Notes: generated by a model not told the origin, from the sequence alone. A DNA stretch of 64,000 bases from Trichuris trichiura (GCA_037903355.1 JBAJFE010000054.1:124001-188000); one strand, 5' to 3'. Positions 1-14,100 are shown, numbered from the stretch's first letter. Numbers and translations: made by a program.

Positions 1-3000
1 TTCAGCTGACAAAGAAGTTGAGGTATAGGAAAGTACAGCAGATATACATTGAAGATCCTCTAACTTTCCAATCTGACAGCCTATCCGTCTGTCCAATCCA
101 ATCCTAAGGGTTGCAAGGACTTCCTGATGGGGGAAATTAAGGAAAGAGAACGGGACGACGACGGAAACTAGAAAACTTTCTCGCGATTGATAAGCAATGT
201 TGTCATCTAAGGTGGTTCATAAACTCAGTCACAAAAACTTGTAGACAACGCTTAAAAAGCCGAGTCAGTAGGACAGCCATAAGAAAGGCACGAACCTCTT
301 TGCAAGCATACCAGCGGCTCCTGTATAAAGGAGAAACGCGTACAAAACAAACAAACCAAAATTTTTACTTTACCCTTGAGAAAGCTTAAGCGGAAAATGA
401 CTTTGGTTGTCAGCTACTGATGTGACAACGGTTCATCGAAGTTTAGGAACCGAAAAACAAAAAGATTGAAATACTACAGTTTTTTAGGGCAGAACGTCAT
501 ATCTATTGCAGCGCTGCCCTATCGTCGCTTTATCACGTGCAACTTTTCTCCCTTACTGTGCCCAAGTGGGAAATACCGTCGCAACAGAACTAACCAGTTT
601 CGAAAGCTCGATACATTTTACTGTAGGTTCTGTTTTCGCTTCTCCTTTCGCTAATGAACTATCTAACCAGCCAATATTAGGGCTTTGCTTACGCGGCTTC
701 AGGTTCACTAAGCAATTTCAATGGTTCATAGTATTCCGGATGCAACTAAACATGACAGACCTGATTACAAAAACTATCACCGTCTATGGATCACTACATT
801 CAGAACTTTGTTATCCAAGGACTCAAACCTCTTCCTATTAATGGTCTTCAACAACATACCAGCCCGGAAAATTCTAGCGCATATGTAAATTTTGTGGGTT
901 CAGCTTATCATCGCGTCATCAACACGCTCAAAATAAGTGCAAAGTGCAACTGAAAAAATTAGGCATACCTGAGATACCAGTGCAGCCTCCCACTAAGTTA
1001 TCGCACCCGTCTGTGGAATCATTACAGTAAATGGCGCTTCGCCGCGTGTCAGAATGCTCACAGGTAGAGTTCTTGATTACAGTATCTAAACAACAGCACA
1101 CATCCTCAAAGCAATAATCTTAAATAATTAAAACGATCACATACCGTTGCCACCGGCCTTCAGGACATTGCCTTCATTCCGTCCTTTGCAGCCTGATCGA
1201 ATAAGCTTACTTATCGACGCAACTTTTCTATTATAGAAAATTTTAACTCAAACAATAGATAAAGTAAAACGAATTTATGAAGGGAAAATGAAACCTCATG
1301 TTTTACTTGTTTCTTCATAAAATTAGTTTTAATTAATTTTAATACCGTTGAGGACGGGTCACGCGCGGCCCGAAAGCTACGGAATCTTATTAAAAGTGTT
1401 GTATTTTAACGGGACGAATTCCGTAAGAAACAATCGAAACTTGAAAACATATGCTCCCGCACCAAAAAGCTACATTTTCAAAATGAATCTTATCTAAGCA
1501 TTTGGACTTTTGACCATTAGCAATAGTTCACTACAACTGAACGAGCTGCTTGTTTCGGATAAACAAGATACTAAAATGTTATGGATTGTTATATTTAAAT
1601 AAAGTCGCGATGGAGAAAGCAAATAATTTGTGGGCCGCAACGTCATCTAGTACACCTCAACATTGCGCTGCAACGCGCGGCAGTCAAAATGCCAAATGCT
1701 AGCATTTCTGCTAACATATATGCAAGACTACGTTCAACATATACTCACTTTCACCGATTAATTCTCATCATTATAAGCGTTTTAACCACATTAAATTCCT
1801 TGTAATATAATTACTTAACTGATAATGACATAGTAACATTCGCGCCTTTTTGAAAACGGTTGCATACGACTTGCCACCAAATGAAATGAAGTGACCTACC
1901 AAGATAACCGAACTGATCAACACTCACAGACAAAAATGGCATACAGAAAAATTACCCCAATGAGGAAAAATAATTCCTAACAAATCGAAAAAACAGAAAT
2001 ATTAAATCATTTATTTTAAAAACGATGTAGGATATTCGGAATGAACAGCGCAGGATTAGTCCTACAGGATCAACGACCAAAAAGGAGGTTAGTGAACCGA
2101 ACACATGACCGAATAGGCAAATCCGCATGCATTAAATGGCAAAAAGCATACCAAATAAGGCCAAGTTCTGCGTTCTTGACGTTACCTGCCCTTCCCAAGA
2201 ATCAAACCAAATATATCGCCCTAGCTGACAGCCAGCTACCAGAGGAATTTGTTTGCAACATATATTCAGGTTTGGATATGCAAAACGGAAGTTAATGTCT
2301 TCAATAAGTAATGCTTAGACCACTGTACCTGCTCGTCCCATTCATGACGCGTTGTAAGTTTAATTAAAGCTAATTATGCAAGTCTCCCAGCTTGCTGGCG
2401 CCGGCAAATCGTCTTTTCAAAAAACCACAAATTATATCGCAGTAACGAATTACTGCATCGATTTTGCTCGCGCAGACAAAGCACTACCATACAATAGAAG
2501 ATAAAAATCGTTTTCTTAATCAAGCATGAAAAGGTCAAAAATATAACAAACAATTTAAAGACGCATTTGCAAACTTTCAAGTTTGGATGCGTAAACATCG
2601 CGTATAGAACTAAAAAATCATCAACATATTATTAAAAAGTTAAAAGTTTTATGTCAGCTCGTCAGTAACTTGGGCCATTTGAAGTTGATGTTACGCAGCT
2701 ATTTTATCGCCTGCATTAACTGTGCATTAAATAAAATTTGAGTGAAACTTGGTTTAAATTAACTTTAGTTGCAATTTTGTTGTGTTCGCATGGTGTTTCA
2801 TGGAAGTGTGCTAGAGCTGAGGGAGACTGAAAATGACGTTCAAATATACAGTAACCCCAGTTGCGCTTTTACGTTGATTTAAACTTTTGCTTTCACCATA
2901 GCCGAACGGACTGAAAACATGATAAGCAACTTTTCAATCATAAGAGTATATTCTAAACTTTACATTAACACTGCCTCGTTGAAAATGCCTCTTCTAGAGC

Positions 3001-4000
3001 AAAATAAGTCTGTTGTTTATCGATGATTGAGTTAAAACGTTTAGACTGACAAAAGTTTGTTTTACGCTTTGAAATGGCGAAATGGCATGCAGTTGTCTGA
3101 CTTCATATAAGGAAAGAATTAAATTGCTGATAGAATTGGAAAATGAAATGCGACATCCAGTTCAGTCAGCAAAAAATAGCAGTCCGTCAATCAGGCAACT
3201 GTTTAACTGTCTTTCTGTTCACGCACAGGAACTTCATTATTTTGACAGGGACGACTAGACGCCTCCATCGCTATCAATACCGTCATTTTAACGAAATGGA
3301 TGCTACATAACAGCGAATGCTCCCACACGTACCAATAACTGTTGCCAAAAAGTAAAAGATTACTGACAGAACACGCCAAAACTATTAAAGTAGTTTGTGT
3401 AGCTAATTTAAGCACAGCACGTCTGCGCTGTCGGCATTAAAACTGGTTAATCGACTGCATCATCATTACACGGAATATTTACGCATAACTAACATTTGTG
3501 GTGGGTATCGCAATGCGTTAGCACGATTTTATATCATTTTCGCGACGAAATGTCAAAAGTTTGCCTGCGTATAGTCTAAACTAGCAACGCAACTTCGACT
3601 GTCGTGATAATCTGTTGCAGTAACCGCGCGCAAGGAAAGGGAACGAAAGATGTTTACTTCAACCGTACTGACAAGTCACATAATCGCACTCTGCTCCAAG
3701 TTGCAGCAGCGAACGCTCTTGCTAAACACTGCTCTACTCCCTGAGCAAAACAGCGCCCCAGCGTTGCGCTCATCGGTTCCCGTTTTTTCGCTCGCAAACA
3801 GGAATATATTTTGCTGGGGTGCGACACGCTGTCATGCAGCGTACATTGCCGAAGGGAGGCCGATCAGCTTGCCACACAATCATTAGCAGTATTAAACTGC
3901 CGAAAAACTTTACCTTATTCCCGTTTACATCGTTAGGACGACATTGTCAGCCTTAGACTGTTATTGCTTAAGTGTTAGTGCTCAGAGTCGCACACATTTT
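1..4000. other. Intergenic, no gene recognised
   Basis: This AT-rich stretch has only short ORFs with no family resemblance, and I could not chain any into exons with matching splice phases. It holds one degenerate hammerhead-like motif (1348-1380), listed separately. The rest looks like intergenic or heavily decayed repeat DNA. Confidence 0.5.
1348..1380 (+). other. Degenerate hammerhead-like motif
   Basis: The box TTGAGGA (one change from CTGANGA) is followed by a hairpin with arms GGGTC and GGCCC (one G-U pair) and then GAAAGCT. The order and spacing match better copies at 7858, 14251, 34732 and 50638. The C-to-T change in the first box should kill ribozyme activity, so this is a relic. 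It probably marks the eroded end of a Penelope-like element. Confidence 0.45.
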
Positions 4001-4019
4001 AGTCTCGTGCATGCGCCCT

Positions 4020-4311
4020 GGGCGTACCCTGCAGTTAGGTCAACGATACTTCCGTGGCGTGTTGATGTACAGGCGCGTGAACCGCGCCACGTGACATGCT
4101 CTGTCCGATGTCAATATTGACCTTTATGGCGCAGATGTAATGGTCCATTTGTTCCAGATGGTAGGTAATTGGATCAATTATATAATGTTTACAGGGCAAG
4201 CAAGAGTATATAAGGCGCAACTCACGGAAGGCAGGGGGTTGTAGTCATTGTGGATAGACGAATGGTTGGCGTATCGAGAGACAAATAAACTTTGTTTTGC
4301 TTTACACGTGA
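4020..4311 (+). repeat. Putative Gypsy-type LTR
   Basis: The block has a TATA-like box (GTATATAAGG near 4205) and an AATAAA poly(A) signal (near 4284), and it sits directly before a gag-like ORF at 4321. This is the layout of a 5' LTR. I could not fix the outer boundary or find a second copy, so the start is approximate. A cellular promoter next to a domesticated gag is possible but less likely, because the ORF is broken. Confidence 0.35.
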
Positions 4312-4320
4312 GTGCGGAAA

Positions 4321-4800
4321 ATGTCGGAATCAGAAACCACAAGCTATCGAGGCCCTACAGGAATGCCTGCAGATGGAAAGCTGTTCGACTTGAAGCTGAT
4401 CCCTGAGTTCGATGGCTCCTCTCATGCCGTAGCGGAATGGCTGGAAAAAGCTGAATTAGTTTGCGAATTGTGTGGCATCAAGGACATAGCCCGAGTGCTT
4501 CCCCTACGACTTACCGGTGGAGCGTTTGCCGCATACCAGCGAATGGCTCCCGAGAATAGGACGAAAATAGAAAAGATGCGCTCACGCTTCTGTACCCACT
4601 GTTCAGGGAGGACGCGCTAGTGCCAGCTTCCTCCCTATCTTGAATTCGGCACTACCAACTGCACGTGTACTCGTTCATGGAGTGCTACACCGTGCGCTAG
4701 TAGATACAGGATGTACGAAATATATTGCCTATTCTGCCTACTGCAAGAAGTGGAAGAAGCAACCAGTGAACGTGACGATGCTGAGTGGAGAGAGCAATAT
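4321..4800 (+). pseudogene. Gypsy-like gag-protease remnant
   Basis: The first ORF (4321-4620) resembles the N-terminal part of an LTR-retrotransposon Gag. It begins with an acidic segment, followed by AEWLEKAELVCELCGI and a leucine/arginine stretch (LPLRLTGGAFAAYQ). A second ORF (about 4640-4800) carries a retropepsin signature, ALVDTGCTK, with the catalytic Asp in DTG. The reading frame changes between them and most of Gag is missing, so an internal deletion has joined gag to protease. The protease part stops where the Tigger transposase sequence begins near 4860, which suggests a later insertion. No reverse transcriptase follows in this copy. Confidence 0.65.
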
Positions 4801-4859
4801 GGGAGTCATTATCACTGTGTTCTGGTGTGTTATACGGTTGTGCAGTTGTCCAAATGTAT

Positions 4860-6777
4860 AAAAAGAAGCACATTACGCTCACGATAGAGAAGAAGGTGGA
4901 GATAATCAAAGCTTTGAACAGGAGAGTGACCGGCCAGTCCCTTAGCGAAAGGCACGGCGTTGGCAGGTCAACGATTTGTGACATAGGAAAAAACGTTGCT
5001 CGGATACTGGTATATTCGAAGAAGCAGCGAGAAGAAGGCGGTAGTTCAGAGCGGAAGAGCATGAGAGGGTCGAAGAACGAAGAAATTATGGAAGCAGTTT
5101 ATACGTGGTTCCTGCAAAATCAGGTGGCCAGAGTACCCGTATCAGGGATCGGACTCTACCGTAAGGCGCTGTACTTCAATGAGCGGTTAAACGACGATAC
5201 GAATTTCAAAGGATGGCTAGAGAAGTTCGTAAAACGCCACGGGATCTGAAGCCTTCAGGCTTATAGTGAAAAACACTCAGCGGATACGTTTTCGGCAGAC
5301 AACTTCACAGGAGAGCTGAAGGAGCTCTTGGAATGAGAACACTATGACGAAGACTTCGTCTACAGCGCTGACGAGACGGGCTTGAACTGGAGAGCTCTCC
5401 CGACCAGAACGCTTGCTACGCATGCCGAAAGCGGCGAAAAACAGGGTTATGTTGATGGTCCGCGCCAACTCGACCGGTACGCACCGGCTGCCCCTCTTTG
5501 ATCGGAAAGTCAAAGCACCCCAGAGCAATCAGACGAGTGAAGAAGCTGCCGGTAGTATACAGTCACCAGAAAAGAGCATGGATGAATACTAGGACCTTCA
5601 CATGTTGGTTCAAAAATGTTTTTGTTCCTGCAGTAAGAGCACAACAAATCACAGTGCCCTCCCTGATCAGGTTATGAAGGATACCGTTCTAAGTTAAAGG
5701 TTTTCAAAATTCCATCGGAAAGAGCGGCAAGGTGCTGCTACTAACCGATAACGTTCCCGCGCACCCAGCTCTGGCGCAGTTAAATTCGATCCATGAGCAT
5801 GTGTGACAGTCCATTTTTTACCGCCCAACGTCACTCTTCTGATCCAGCCCATGGATCAGGGTGTCATCCACAGCTTGAAGGTTGATTATCGAAGGCGCCT
5901 TCTTGAACAACTTCTGCGCTCGGACAATTTGGCGACAAAATCCGCCCCAGATTTTTACAAGATGGTGGATCTGAGGGGCTGCTGCTACCTTGCTGCCGAA
6001 AGCGGTGCCAATGCTGGCCAGTGAACCGGACCCCCTTCAGGGCGCAGTGCGATGATACCTCACATTGCCTGGCGTCGACGCTGCCTTCCCTGTGGTGCAA
6101 AGAATGCGGCCCTATTGAAACTGCGTCGAGCGGGTGAGGTCACCTCCTCGATGATGCGCGACCCCACTTCAGGTTACCGACCAACGAATCGTTCACCCCA
6201 GAATGGCCCCGAATTCGTCTATATAAGATTACGGGAACTGGGATGTCGGAGAGTCTCTCCCTGATCGTACGGCATTTCCATTTCTGTCTCGTATCCAGTC
6301 ATCACCTCAGTGTTCTGCGTTAATAAACCTGTAGTCTTGCGTATCGTCTCAGCGGCATTCGCCTACAAAAGCTGGCAAGCCATTAAACAGTCGACGCTCA
6401 GAAACGCTTTGAGCAAAATTTTAACTCGTCGTAGAACGGTAGAACCGTCCGCTGATGACGACATTGCCGAAGATGTCAGAAAAGTTGCTCGTACACTAAG
6501 ACATCTCCCTCCGTACAGCGAGTGCGCTGAGGCGGATGTACACTGGTAGGATTTATGCCTTTTCTGGCAGCGCTACTTAATGCTTCCCTCTGATGGATGG
6601 CTGACCTGCGATTCTGCCGAGCAAGGATTTCAGCTGATGAACGACGAAGAGATCGTCGACTTCGTGTCGAAGAAGCCAAGCGAAGCACTTGCTTTCCTAG
6701 ACGCTGCCTTGCTGCGGTTCGAAGAACAGGAAGAATGCGATGAACTGCGCCTTTTATGCTTTAAAAAGCGTTTGTGA
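4860..6777 (+). pseudogene. Jerky/Tigger transposase, broken
   Basis: The pieces run in family order. First comes a CENP-B-type N-terminal helix-turn-helix (about 4863-5250; ITLTIEKKVEIIKALNRR, then VGRSTICDIGKNVARI). A DDE-domain piece with YSADETGLNWRALP, holding the first catalytic Asp, follows near 5360. LLTDNVPAHP lies near 5735, and HFLPPNVTLLIQPMDQGVI at about 5806-5862. C-terminal pieces follow at 6370-6777. Internal stops, frame changes and an LTR-like insertion separate the pieces, so no functional enzyme can be made. In the intact family the protein binds terminal repeats and cuts and pastes the element. Confidence 0.75.
6040..6360 (+). repeat. LTR-like block nested in transposase
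   Basis: Transposase similarity stops near 6015 and resumes near 6360. The inserted stretch has a TATA-like box (TATATAAG near 6220) and an AATAAA signal near 6321, about 100 bp apart. That spacing fits a solo LTR. I could not define exact ends or a target-site duplication. Confidence 0.35.
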
Positions 6778-7384
6778 CTTAGCCGCTAGCAGACGTCAAA
6801 GCCTGTTGAAGCAGACACTAATAGCTGACTACATAAAATAAATTTAGATTTCGTGGTCTTACATTGCACAGGTAGAAGGAATGATGGGCACCGGCGCGCA
6901 ACCCAGCAAGCAAAGGTTACAATGGCCCAGAATTCGCGCGATAATCGGCCGCTAACTCAATTTCTTTTCGAGCCAACAGAACTGGCCAGCAACTGCGAAT
7001 ATGGAAAAATCAGTTCTCCATGCCGCTTCGCGGTACAGCGTCCACACCATATAAGAAACCAGTTTCTGCTGGTCAATCGTTTTCCCTAATCAGACGGACT
7101 TTGCTGCCTACGTTAAGCTATTCACCGTTTGCAGAGGCTGACATCGCGCTGTAGACGCCAGGAAAATGCATCTAAAATTGCATTACCTGCTTTTCTGAGG
7201 CTACAGTAAGCCTTCTCCATAATCTGATTTCTTCTATAATCCGAAACTACCCCCGCCCCGACGCGTTTGGATTAGGGAGGTTTTACTGTATTTGCGTACT
7301 GTGGTGAACTGGTGGGCCACTACGCAGTGGGTGGCTAATTAAGAGCTGCGACGGCCCTAGTTAAGAGACAGGCTAATAAGGTGA

Positions 7385-7680
7385 CTTCGCGTTGGGACGA
7401 ACCCATACAGGACAATCGGATAAAAAATCACCTTCATGACATTGCCACGGCAGTAAGGGCCTGAGACCCAGTGCGAGGATGATGGGATGTGTCGGGCAAT
7501 AAAGCCAGAATATGAGCCGACGTCAGCTCGCCTGCTATAGGGGTCCTCCTGGAAGTAGACGGCGCTGTTGTAGAAGGCGGGACATGGCTGCTACCGGATG
7601 AGGCCCGCCACATCAATATGGCAGAGCTTGACGCAGTAATCAAAGGTCTAAATCTTGGCCTACTGTGGAACAGAACCTAA
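7385..7680 (+). pseudogene. LTR-retrotransposon RNase H fragment
   Basis: Translation of 7529-7673 gives VLLEVDGAVVEGGTWLLP followed by HINMAELDAVIKGLNLGLL. This is the RNase H-like signature found in Gypsy-type Pol polyproteins, where the glutamate of MAELDA is a catalytic-site residue. A weaker upstream stretch (WDEPIQDNRI) is in the same frame but has stops, and the downstream half is scrambled. Only one domain remains. It shares no sequence continuity with the gag remnant at 4.3 kb and may belong to another family. Confidence 0.6.
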
Positions 7681-7857
7681 TTCCTGTGCAACCGTCGTGG
7701 AAGGTCGATTGGAAGCCCGCTACGCCGTCTGACTGACTAGGCGGAACTGAAACCTGATGGCTCAAGATAGAGCTGACGGCAGTAGGTCTCTGCCAAAGTT
7801 GGTCGGATGGGGCGGCTTGCAACCATAAAGACCGACCCGACGGGCGGTACAATTACG

Positions 7858-7915
7858 CTGATGACAGGCCACGGAGAGGCCCGAAAGCTCCGTAAAACGT
7901 TTTTTCTGAATAAAC
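7858..7915 (+). other. Hammerhead-like motif with AATAAA
   Basis: The motif has an intact box CTGATGA, a stem with GGCC/GGCC arms, then GAAAGCTCCG, and AATAAA follows about 20 nt later (near 7908). This arrangement recurs at the 3' end of the Penelope-like element at 50.6 kb. It is probably an orphan terminal repeat of a Penelope-like element. Catalytic ability is unknown: one extra C separates the first box from the stem, and I did not find a clear stem I partner. Confidence 0.5.
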
Positions 7916-8168
7916 GTTTACTGAACAACGGGTTAGAAATCCCGCGAACATTTTAGAAGAGGTATTTTAGCAATAGTGCTGTAGTATTGGAGACATGTAA
8001 AATAAGTTTTACTGAATAAGTAAACAATGAAACGAAACGGTAAAACCTGAAAATAAAAGGCAAAATATACGACGACAAAAGAAAAACAAAACGAAACGAG
8101 TGTAAAACAAATGCCAACGATGGCAGTCTTGAGCTAAAACTTGTCTTTGGTCATTTTTCGTCCAGCTA

Positions 8169-11100
8169 CTAGTAACCCTTGACAAAGAACTGATTTGAAC
8201 TTTTTTGCAAATATGCCATCAGAGTTTCCACGCAAGAATTGGGTATTATCAGTCCAACCAGCTTCTGATTCTGATCAGTTCGCAAACGAACTACCTGCAT
8301 ACGATTTTGCTGACGCGTAGATGCAGTTGCTACAACGTCTTCCAGCTGGAAAGCGTTCATCAAAAAAAACAGCAAGGCAGTTGCGCAAAAGAAAATTACC
8401 AAATTCCACGTAGACACAACAGAGCCGGAAAGTATGTGAAACATGCGTACACGCTTTCCCATTTCGCAAAGGTGGCCACTTTCGGCCGCTTTACATTTTC
8501 CGTGCCTACAAAGGAAGAGTTCATGATTCAACTTTCAGTTCTCACACTGCCCAGTACCAGTAGATGTGCTGACAATTCGTATCCGACGAATCGTACATCT
8601 CCCTCCAAATTGGCTCCGCATCTTTAGGCAACACCTAATGAACATACGAGCCGGTTAATACATAAGTATGCCGTGACTGATGCTAACCCTTCGATAACGC
8701 TGCTTAATGTTGCTAAGAGGCTCTGTCTTTGGATTATATGCGCAATAGGGTTTGTATATGAAAAATAATTGTTGATCGCTTTTGACGCTTCGTCGTCCGC
8801 GAGCAGCGCATATTAGTATGGCTGTCGGTTTCAATCTAGGATTCTTAAAACAAAGCACAAACGGATTACGAACGGCGCAAATTGGACAATCCGTAAGCAA
8901 ACCGTCGAAATGTAGAAGCCGTCATCGTCGCCCATATTTAGGCAGTACATGTCCATTGCTTCATTCCAAAGCATACCCCTTTCGACGGAAACCTAATCAG
9001 AGCGATTAATGAACCCCATATTTTCAACGGTTAATTTACTTACCACGTGCAACTCGATTTTCATGCCAGCAGCTCTCATGGTACCAACATATGTAGTTGT
9101 CTTTACCTTTTTCACTTTCTCATGCGGCAATCCTAAGTCTAAATGCAAACAAAGAAATGAATACGGACTCGAAATTGAAATAAGCAATACCAAGAATGCC
9201 AAGATCGTAGCGCCCATCACGTTTGGCTTGGTCAACTACTTCCTTCAGCGTATCGGCGAAATATTGGAACAGCGCATTTTGTGCGCTAACGGGTAAACCA
9301 AGAATGCGGTTCAAAAATTTGGTCATATTTATATCCTTCTCCAGTTGAAACGGACGGTTGTTGCTTTCGCGATAAACAAAACCTACTCCTTCCATAAACT
9401 GAAGCATATCTAAAATGTATGACACTATAAATAATACGATCGTTCCCCGGAAAGTGTAGATACGCGAAAATTATGACGTCAAAAATGATACTACGCTATT
9501 CATATTCCTATTATAGCGAATTCGCAGAATAAAAAATTTATTTACTTTGCAAAATGCCAAAAGGCAACAGATAGTTAGCTTCTCAAATCCATAAAAGTTA
9601 CGTATGCTTATGTTTACAGAAACAGACCGGAACTGAGCGTTTATGAAACGTTGCAAAGGCGAAGCCGGCGTTTTCTGAATATGGATGTTCTTATAACACA
9701 CAATTTGTTTCAGCAAGAAGTCAATAATTTGTAGATTACATTAAAACATCTGTTCCTCATATGACAATTCAGAACTTAGTACCTTAGCAATACGTAACCC
9801 CATTGCATACAAGACTACTAAGTTCTGCCGATTAAAAGTGGCGTTCAAACGAGTTATTAGCCTGGGTCATCTGCGTTCAGTACGGCGCAGGTAAAGCTCT
9901 TTCTAACTCAGGCATTCGCTGATTTGTTTATTAAATTACTGACTTTGTGCCGTGGCTGGAAAAATAACCTACCATTGAAAAAGCTGCCTTTATAATCTGC
10001 AGGGGATGGCACAATGGGCGCGACCCAACCAAGGATAGATTTCAGCGTGGTTTCAAGAGCGGCACGACCATACTTTGTATCCAAGTTGAACTGACTTAAA
10101 TCTCGAGTCTCCGTCGCACGACGATCGCCATGGGTCAAAGCTCCCTAAGAAAAGCAAAAGATATAAGTGCATTAAACAAGGTGTCCCGTCGGCTTACCAA
10201 GCTCTCCAACCTTTTTGCAACAATTGATGCAAATCGTTGCTCACCAGCCAGCTCGGAAATCAGGAAAATATACTCGGGAGAACTAACTTGGTTCGACCGA
10301 TGAGTGCGACCTAAAATAGTTCATTTCAAAACTCTTCCAACACATGCACCTGCCAAAGTTACCAAACTGTTGGACAGCCTTATCGGCAGACCACGGCAAT
10401 TCCAAAGTAATATGCACTCTTCTTTTGTGATTACTAACACGACGATCGGCGTGCAGCGAGATTCCAGAACTCGCTGCTTCAGAAATTATGGCTATACGCT
10501 AAAATGAGAAGACGGATGAATGGAACTACAGAAGTTGAAACAACGACATACTTTGCTTCCATTCATAAAACGCTCTTTTTCAGTCATGTTCATCATTTCT
10601 ACTGGAACGTCGCCATCATTTCTCAGCTGATACACGACCTGACCATCGTCGGTGCTGACAACGCGTCCCTTTCGACCTGTCATCTGTCAAAAAAATGAAT
10701 TCATTAGCGCATGTTGTCACCCAGACGCCCTCATCGCCTTCCTAGACACAGTCACGCTTCCCCCTGGACCGGAATTTTCCCAGTTTTACGCCCCAACTTG
10801 TTCAGTGATTCTTTGAGCAAATTTTGGCGGCTCAGGTTGCAGAGCCGACTATTAGTGTTTCCCATATCACGTTCTGTTTTCCTTCTGACGGCGAGCCAGG
10901 CTGAGATGACTTTAGCCAACAGCTATGACCAAGATTAGCACAGTAAAATGAGACGCCAAAAAGTGCCTGCCTAACGTGACGGTAATGGCCTCTGCACGAG
11001 GTTAAGGGACCAAGTATTTTTCGGGAGTTCGCGCTGCTCCTTCTTCCGACGAATAGCTTTCAGAAGAACGCCCTTTTAGAAACACGTGTTACTGCTCATT

Positions 11101-14100
11101 TCTTTAAGCAGACTGTTTTCAATACTCTGACTTTCTTTGTTCACGTGCAGATCACGCTGATTCAGTGCATAGAGTTCGGACAACGCCCTTTATTCATTCA
11201 TGCCAAACGAGCAACAGAATGAATTTTTGAACCAAGTGCTAATGACTACTTTGCGTCTGCCGAAGCGAAACTAATTTTTGGACGTCATCCTGCATGTAAA
11301 TAACACGAAGCCGCAGTCGTGTAGGAAAAACTTTCATCTGCCGGCTCAGCACAAAGTGCTGATCTCCATATGATTTACACGAGACGACTTGTTCCGGCTA
11401 ACGAATGTGCTTGACGTGCTGGCGCCGAGCCGGAAATCGTCAACTTCTTCCTGCGCACCGCCGTAACTAAACAGCAAGCTTCCGATCGCGGCTTTTTGCG
11501 GAGCAAACCACTAATGCATTAGGAGATGATGGCCTTCTTAAACAAATTGCGACAGTCCCAGGCACTGCGGCGTCCCCTCAGCCTTTTTTCGCCCTACGGA
11601 TGATTCAAACCTCCCACTGGAAGGTGATATCGCCTCCTTGGGAAAACCTGACTTATTTGATTTCATAAGTACTAACCTCAGCAACATTCTGAGGGCCTCC
11701 AAGCTCATTGATCAGTTCATCGAGGGTGTTTGGCGGCAGTATTTCACCGAGACGTTCAATAGCCGCCAGTAAATCAGCTTTAACAACCTGAACCTGGCTC
11801 AGACCAAGTTCAGAGGCAAGGCGCAATGGGGTAAAATCTGCAAAAGTACATAAAAAGCACAATATAGACGCAACCGAGACATCGGCTAGATATGACCGGA
11901 AAGCTCTGGCTGAAACTGTAACTTACCGGGTGCAAGAAACGAACTACCGGAGTGAAGGAATTCATCAGCCGATACTACATTTTCGGAAACCACAGACTCC
12001 GCCTTAGCATTCAACTCTTTTACCGTATCTTCCTCCTCTTTAGTCGATTTGGACCGGTGTTTTCGCTTTTGCACTTTTCGAATTGTGTCGGCAATTTTCA
12101 TTTTTTCCTCCCACGGGTCTACATCCATATTGGCGTAATTTAAATAAAGACTTTTCAAGAATGTCAACTTACCCTCGTCGCTGTCGTCGCCCATCATGAA
12201 TGGATTAAAGGAGTCACGAACTTCTTCGGACGAAGAGGACTCTTCTTCAGATCCATCGCCATCGGAACCTGACGCCTCATTTAGGTTGGTTCTGCTATTT
12301 CGTTCTGATAGTTCGGCCCATTCATCGGCAATTGCTTTTTCGTCGGATGAAAGCGAAAGTTCAGACGAAAGTTCAGTGTCAGATAGTGAATGTTCAAAGC
12401 GACTTTTCTTTGTAGGCACTTGACGCTTTGCATCTGTGTAAACAGAAGTTTTAGTAACGACAAAAAAAGCTAACGGCGTTGAGAAGTACTTTGAGAACGC
12501 TTTGCGCCGACCACGCTCATGGCGATGAAATCATTTTCCCCAGAAGGAAAGTGCTTTTCAATCAAAGCTTGAAAAACGCCCCTGAAATTAAAAAATCAGT
12601 CATTGAGAGAAGTTGAATGAAGGACGGGCAAACTTTGCAGTGGACACAAAGTCGGTCAGCTCTCCACCGTACTCGTCCAGCTGTTCCAACGTTCGAGCCT
12701 CTCCTGTAGATTGCAGACCAATCACGACGCACTATGAAATGGGAAAATCATCAAGTAAATCTGACAAACTTATTTGAAACTAACTTTGCCGTTGCGCACC
12801 GATTCGCGGGCTAAGCGTACGCACGCTTTAACTTTTGCGGCAATGCACAGGTATTTGAAGAAACGCTGATGGGCAGCCCAAAATTGACCCCACATTGCTT
12901 TCCGCTGGTTTTTGTCCGCCGAAAGAATGCCGATAACCAGTTGGAATTGTCGACGAGCCTCCAACCACTGTAAACAACAGTTTAAAGACAACGTCCAAAG
13001 AAAGGTGCCGTCTAGCGTCTACCAATTTTACGGATTCATCGTACATGTGGATGAAATCTGCCGACAGGGTCACCTCTTCGACTCGGAAGCTGACGCCCGT
13101 AAAAGATAACTGACGAGCCAAGTATAAACCGCGTAACTAAACCGCTGAAACTAGTTTATTAAAGCAACTTGGTGAAACTCACTTTCATATCCATAGCGAT
13201 TATTTCCATCGCGCCAACTCCACGCCGTTCCACCGCACTGATGAAAGAGCCGAAATCGGGAAATGCCCGTCCTTCCCCCCATAGGCCCAATCTTGTCATA
13301 TAAGCCATGTGCCTCGGCTCCGTTGCGCCAGTGGCACTGGCATAAACGATTCGAGCTTTGGGCAATGCGGTTTGCAATTCCATGACTGTTTTGCCCGTTT
13401 TAGTTGGACGAGAGCTTCCAGATGGAACTAGATTTTTCGCCCTATGGCATTCGTCCAGCACAATCTAAACAAAATAAAGGAAAATACTGTGGTAACGCTA
13501 CAGCAAACCAAACCACTACAACGATCGAAAGTTGCTGCACAAGAACTGACCTCACTAAATGAAACTAACTTTCGCCAATTGCTTCGGTAAAATACGAATT
13601 CTACAAGGTAATGTGAAGGTACCCTGTTCAATAGAACAAATAAGACTAATTGACTGTTCGTAGCACAGTTTAGCCTAAGCTTACATCAACGTGGTTGAAG
13701 TCAATGGCAGAAAATTAGGTAGAAATTTCTTGCACTACAGAACACTGAAATACGTGCTAAAACTCTGCCCCACATCAGAGGTATGGACAATCGGAGATTT
13801 TTGAATGTCTCATTCAGGTTTGAGGATGGAAATCTTAGATGATGGAGGTAAATCATAATAATTAAAAAACAGCTGTGCCTTCATACATGGTTAAGCGAAT
13901 TCGGGCCCACAATGTTACTTAACTACCAAAAGACAGCAATACAATTAGTTATGACGAATATTAGTTTTTTCCGCATGACGAGATTTAGCAGCAACAAGCA
14001 GAATGCAAACAAACTAAAATTCATGGTTGTAAGGTCTTCTACGGCTTTTCCCGTTTTTCGTTGTGCTGTTATCTGTAATTAAACTAAAACAACTGCTCTA

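Larger units (their letters stand above)
4858..7288 (+). mobile_element. Tigger/pogo (jerky-type) DNA transposon, decayed
   Basis: The region holds a broken transposase and ends in a terminal sequence reading GGGAGGTTTTACTG followed by TA (7289-7290), the TA target duplication typical of Tc1/mariner-pogo elements. About 6950-7288 is homologous, in reverse orientation, to the first 350 bp of the MITE at 39150-39847, which confirms that this is a repeat family. The matching 5' terminal repeat was not found and the left end looks truncated against the Gypsy remnant. A separate LTR-like block interrupts the transposase near 6.04-6.36 kb. Confidence 0.65.

Noticed and set aside
506..841. 111-codon ORF near the left end
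   Set aside because: No domain resemblance, overlaps another unrelated ORF, and the region is otherwise decayed intergenic DNA.
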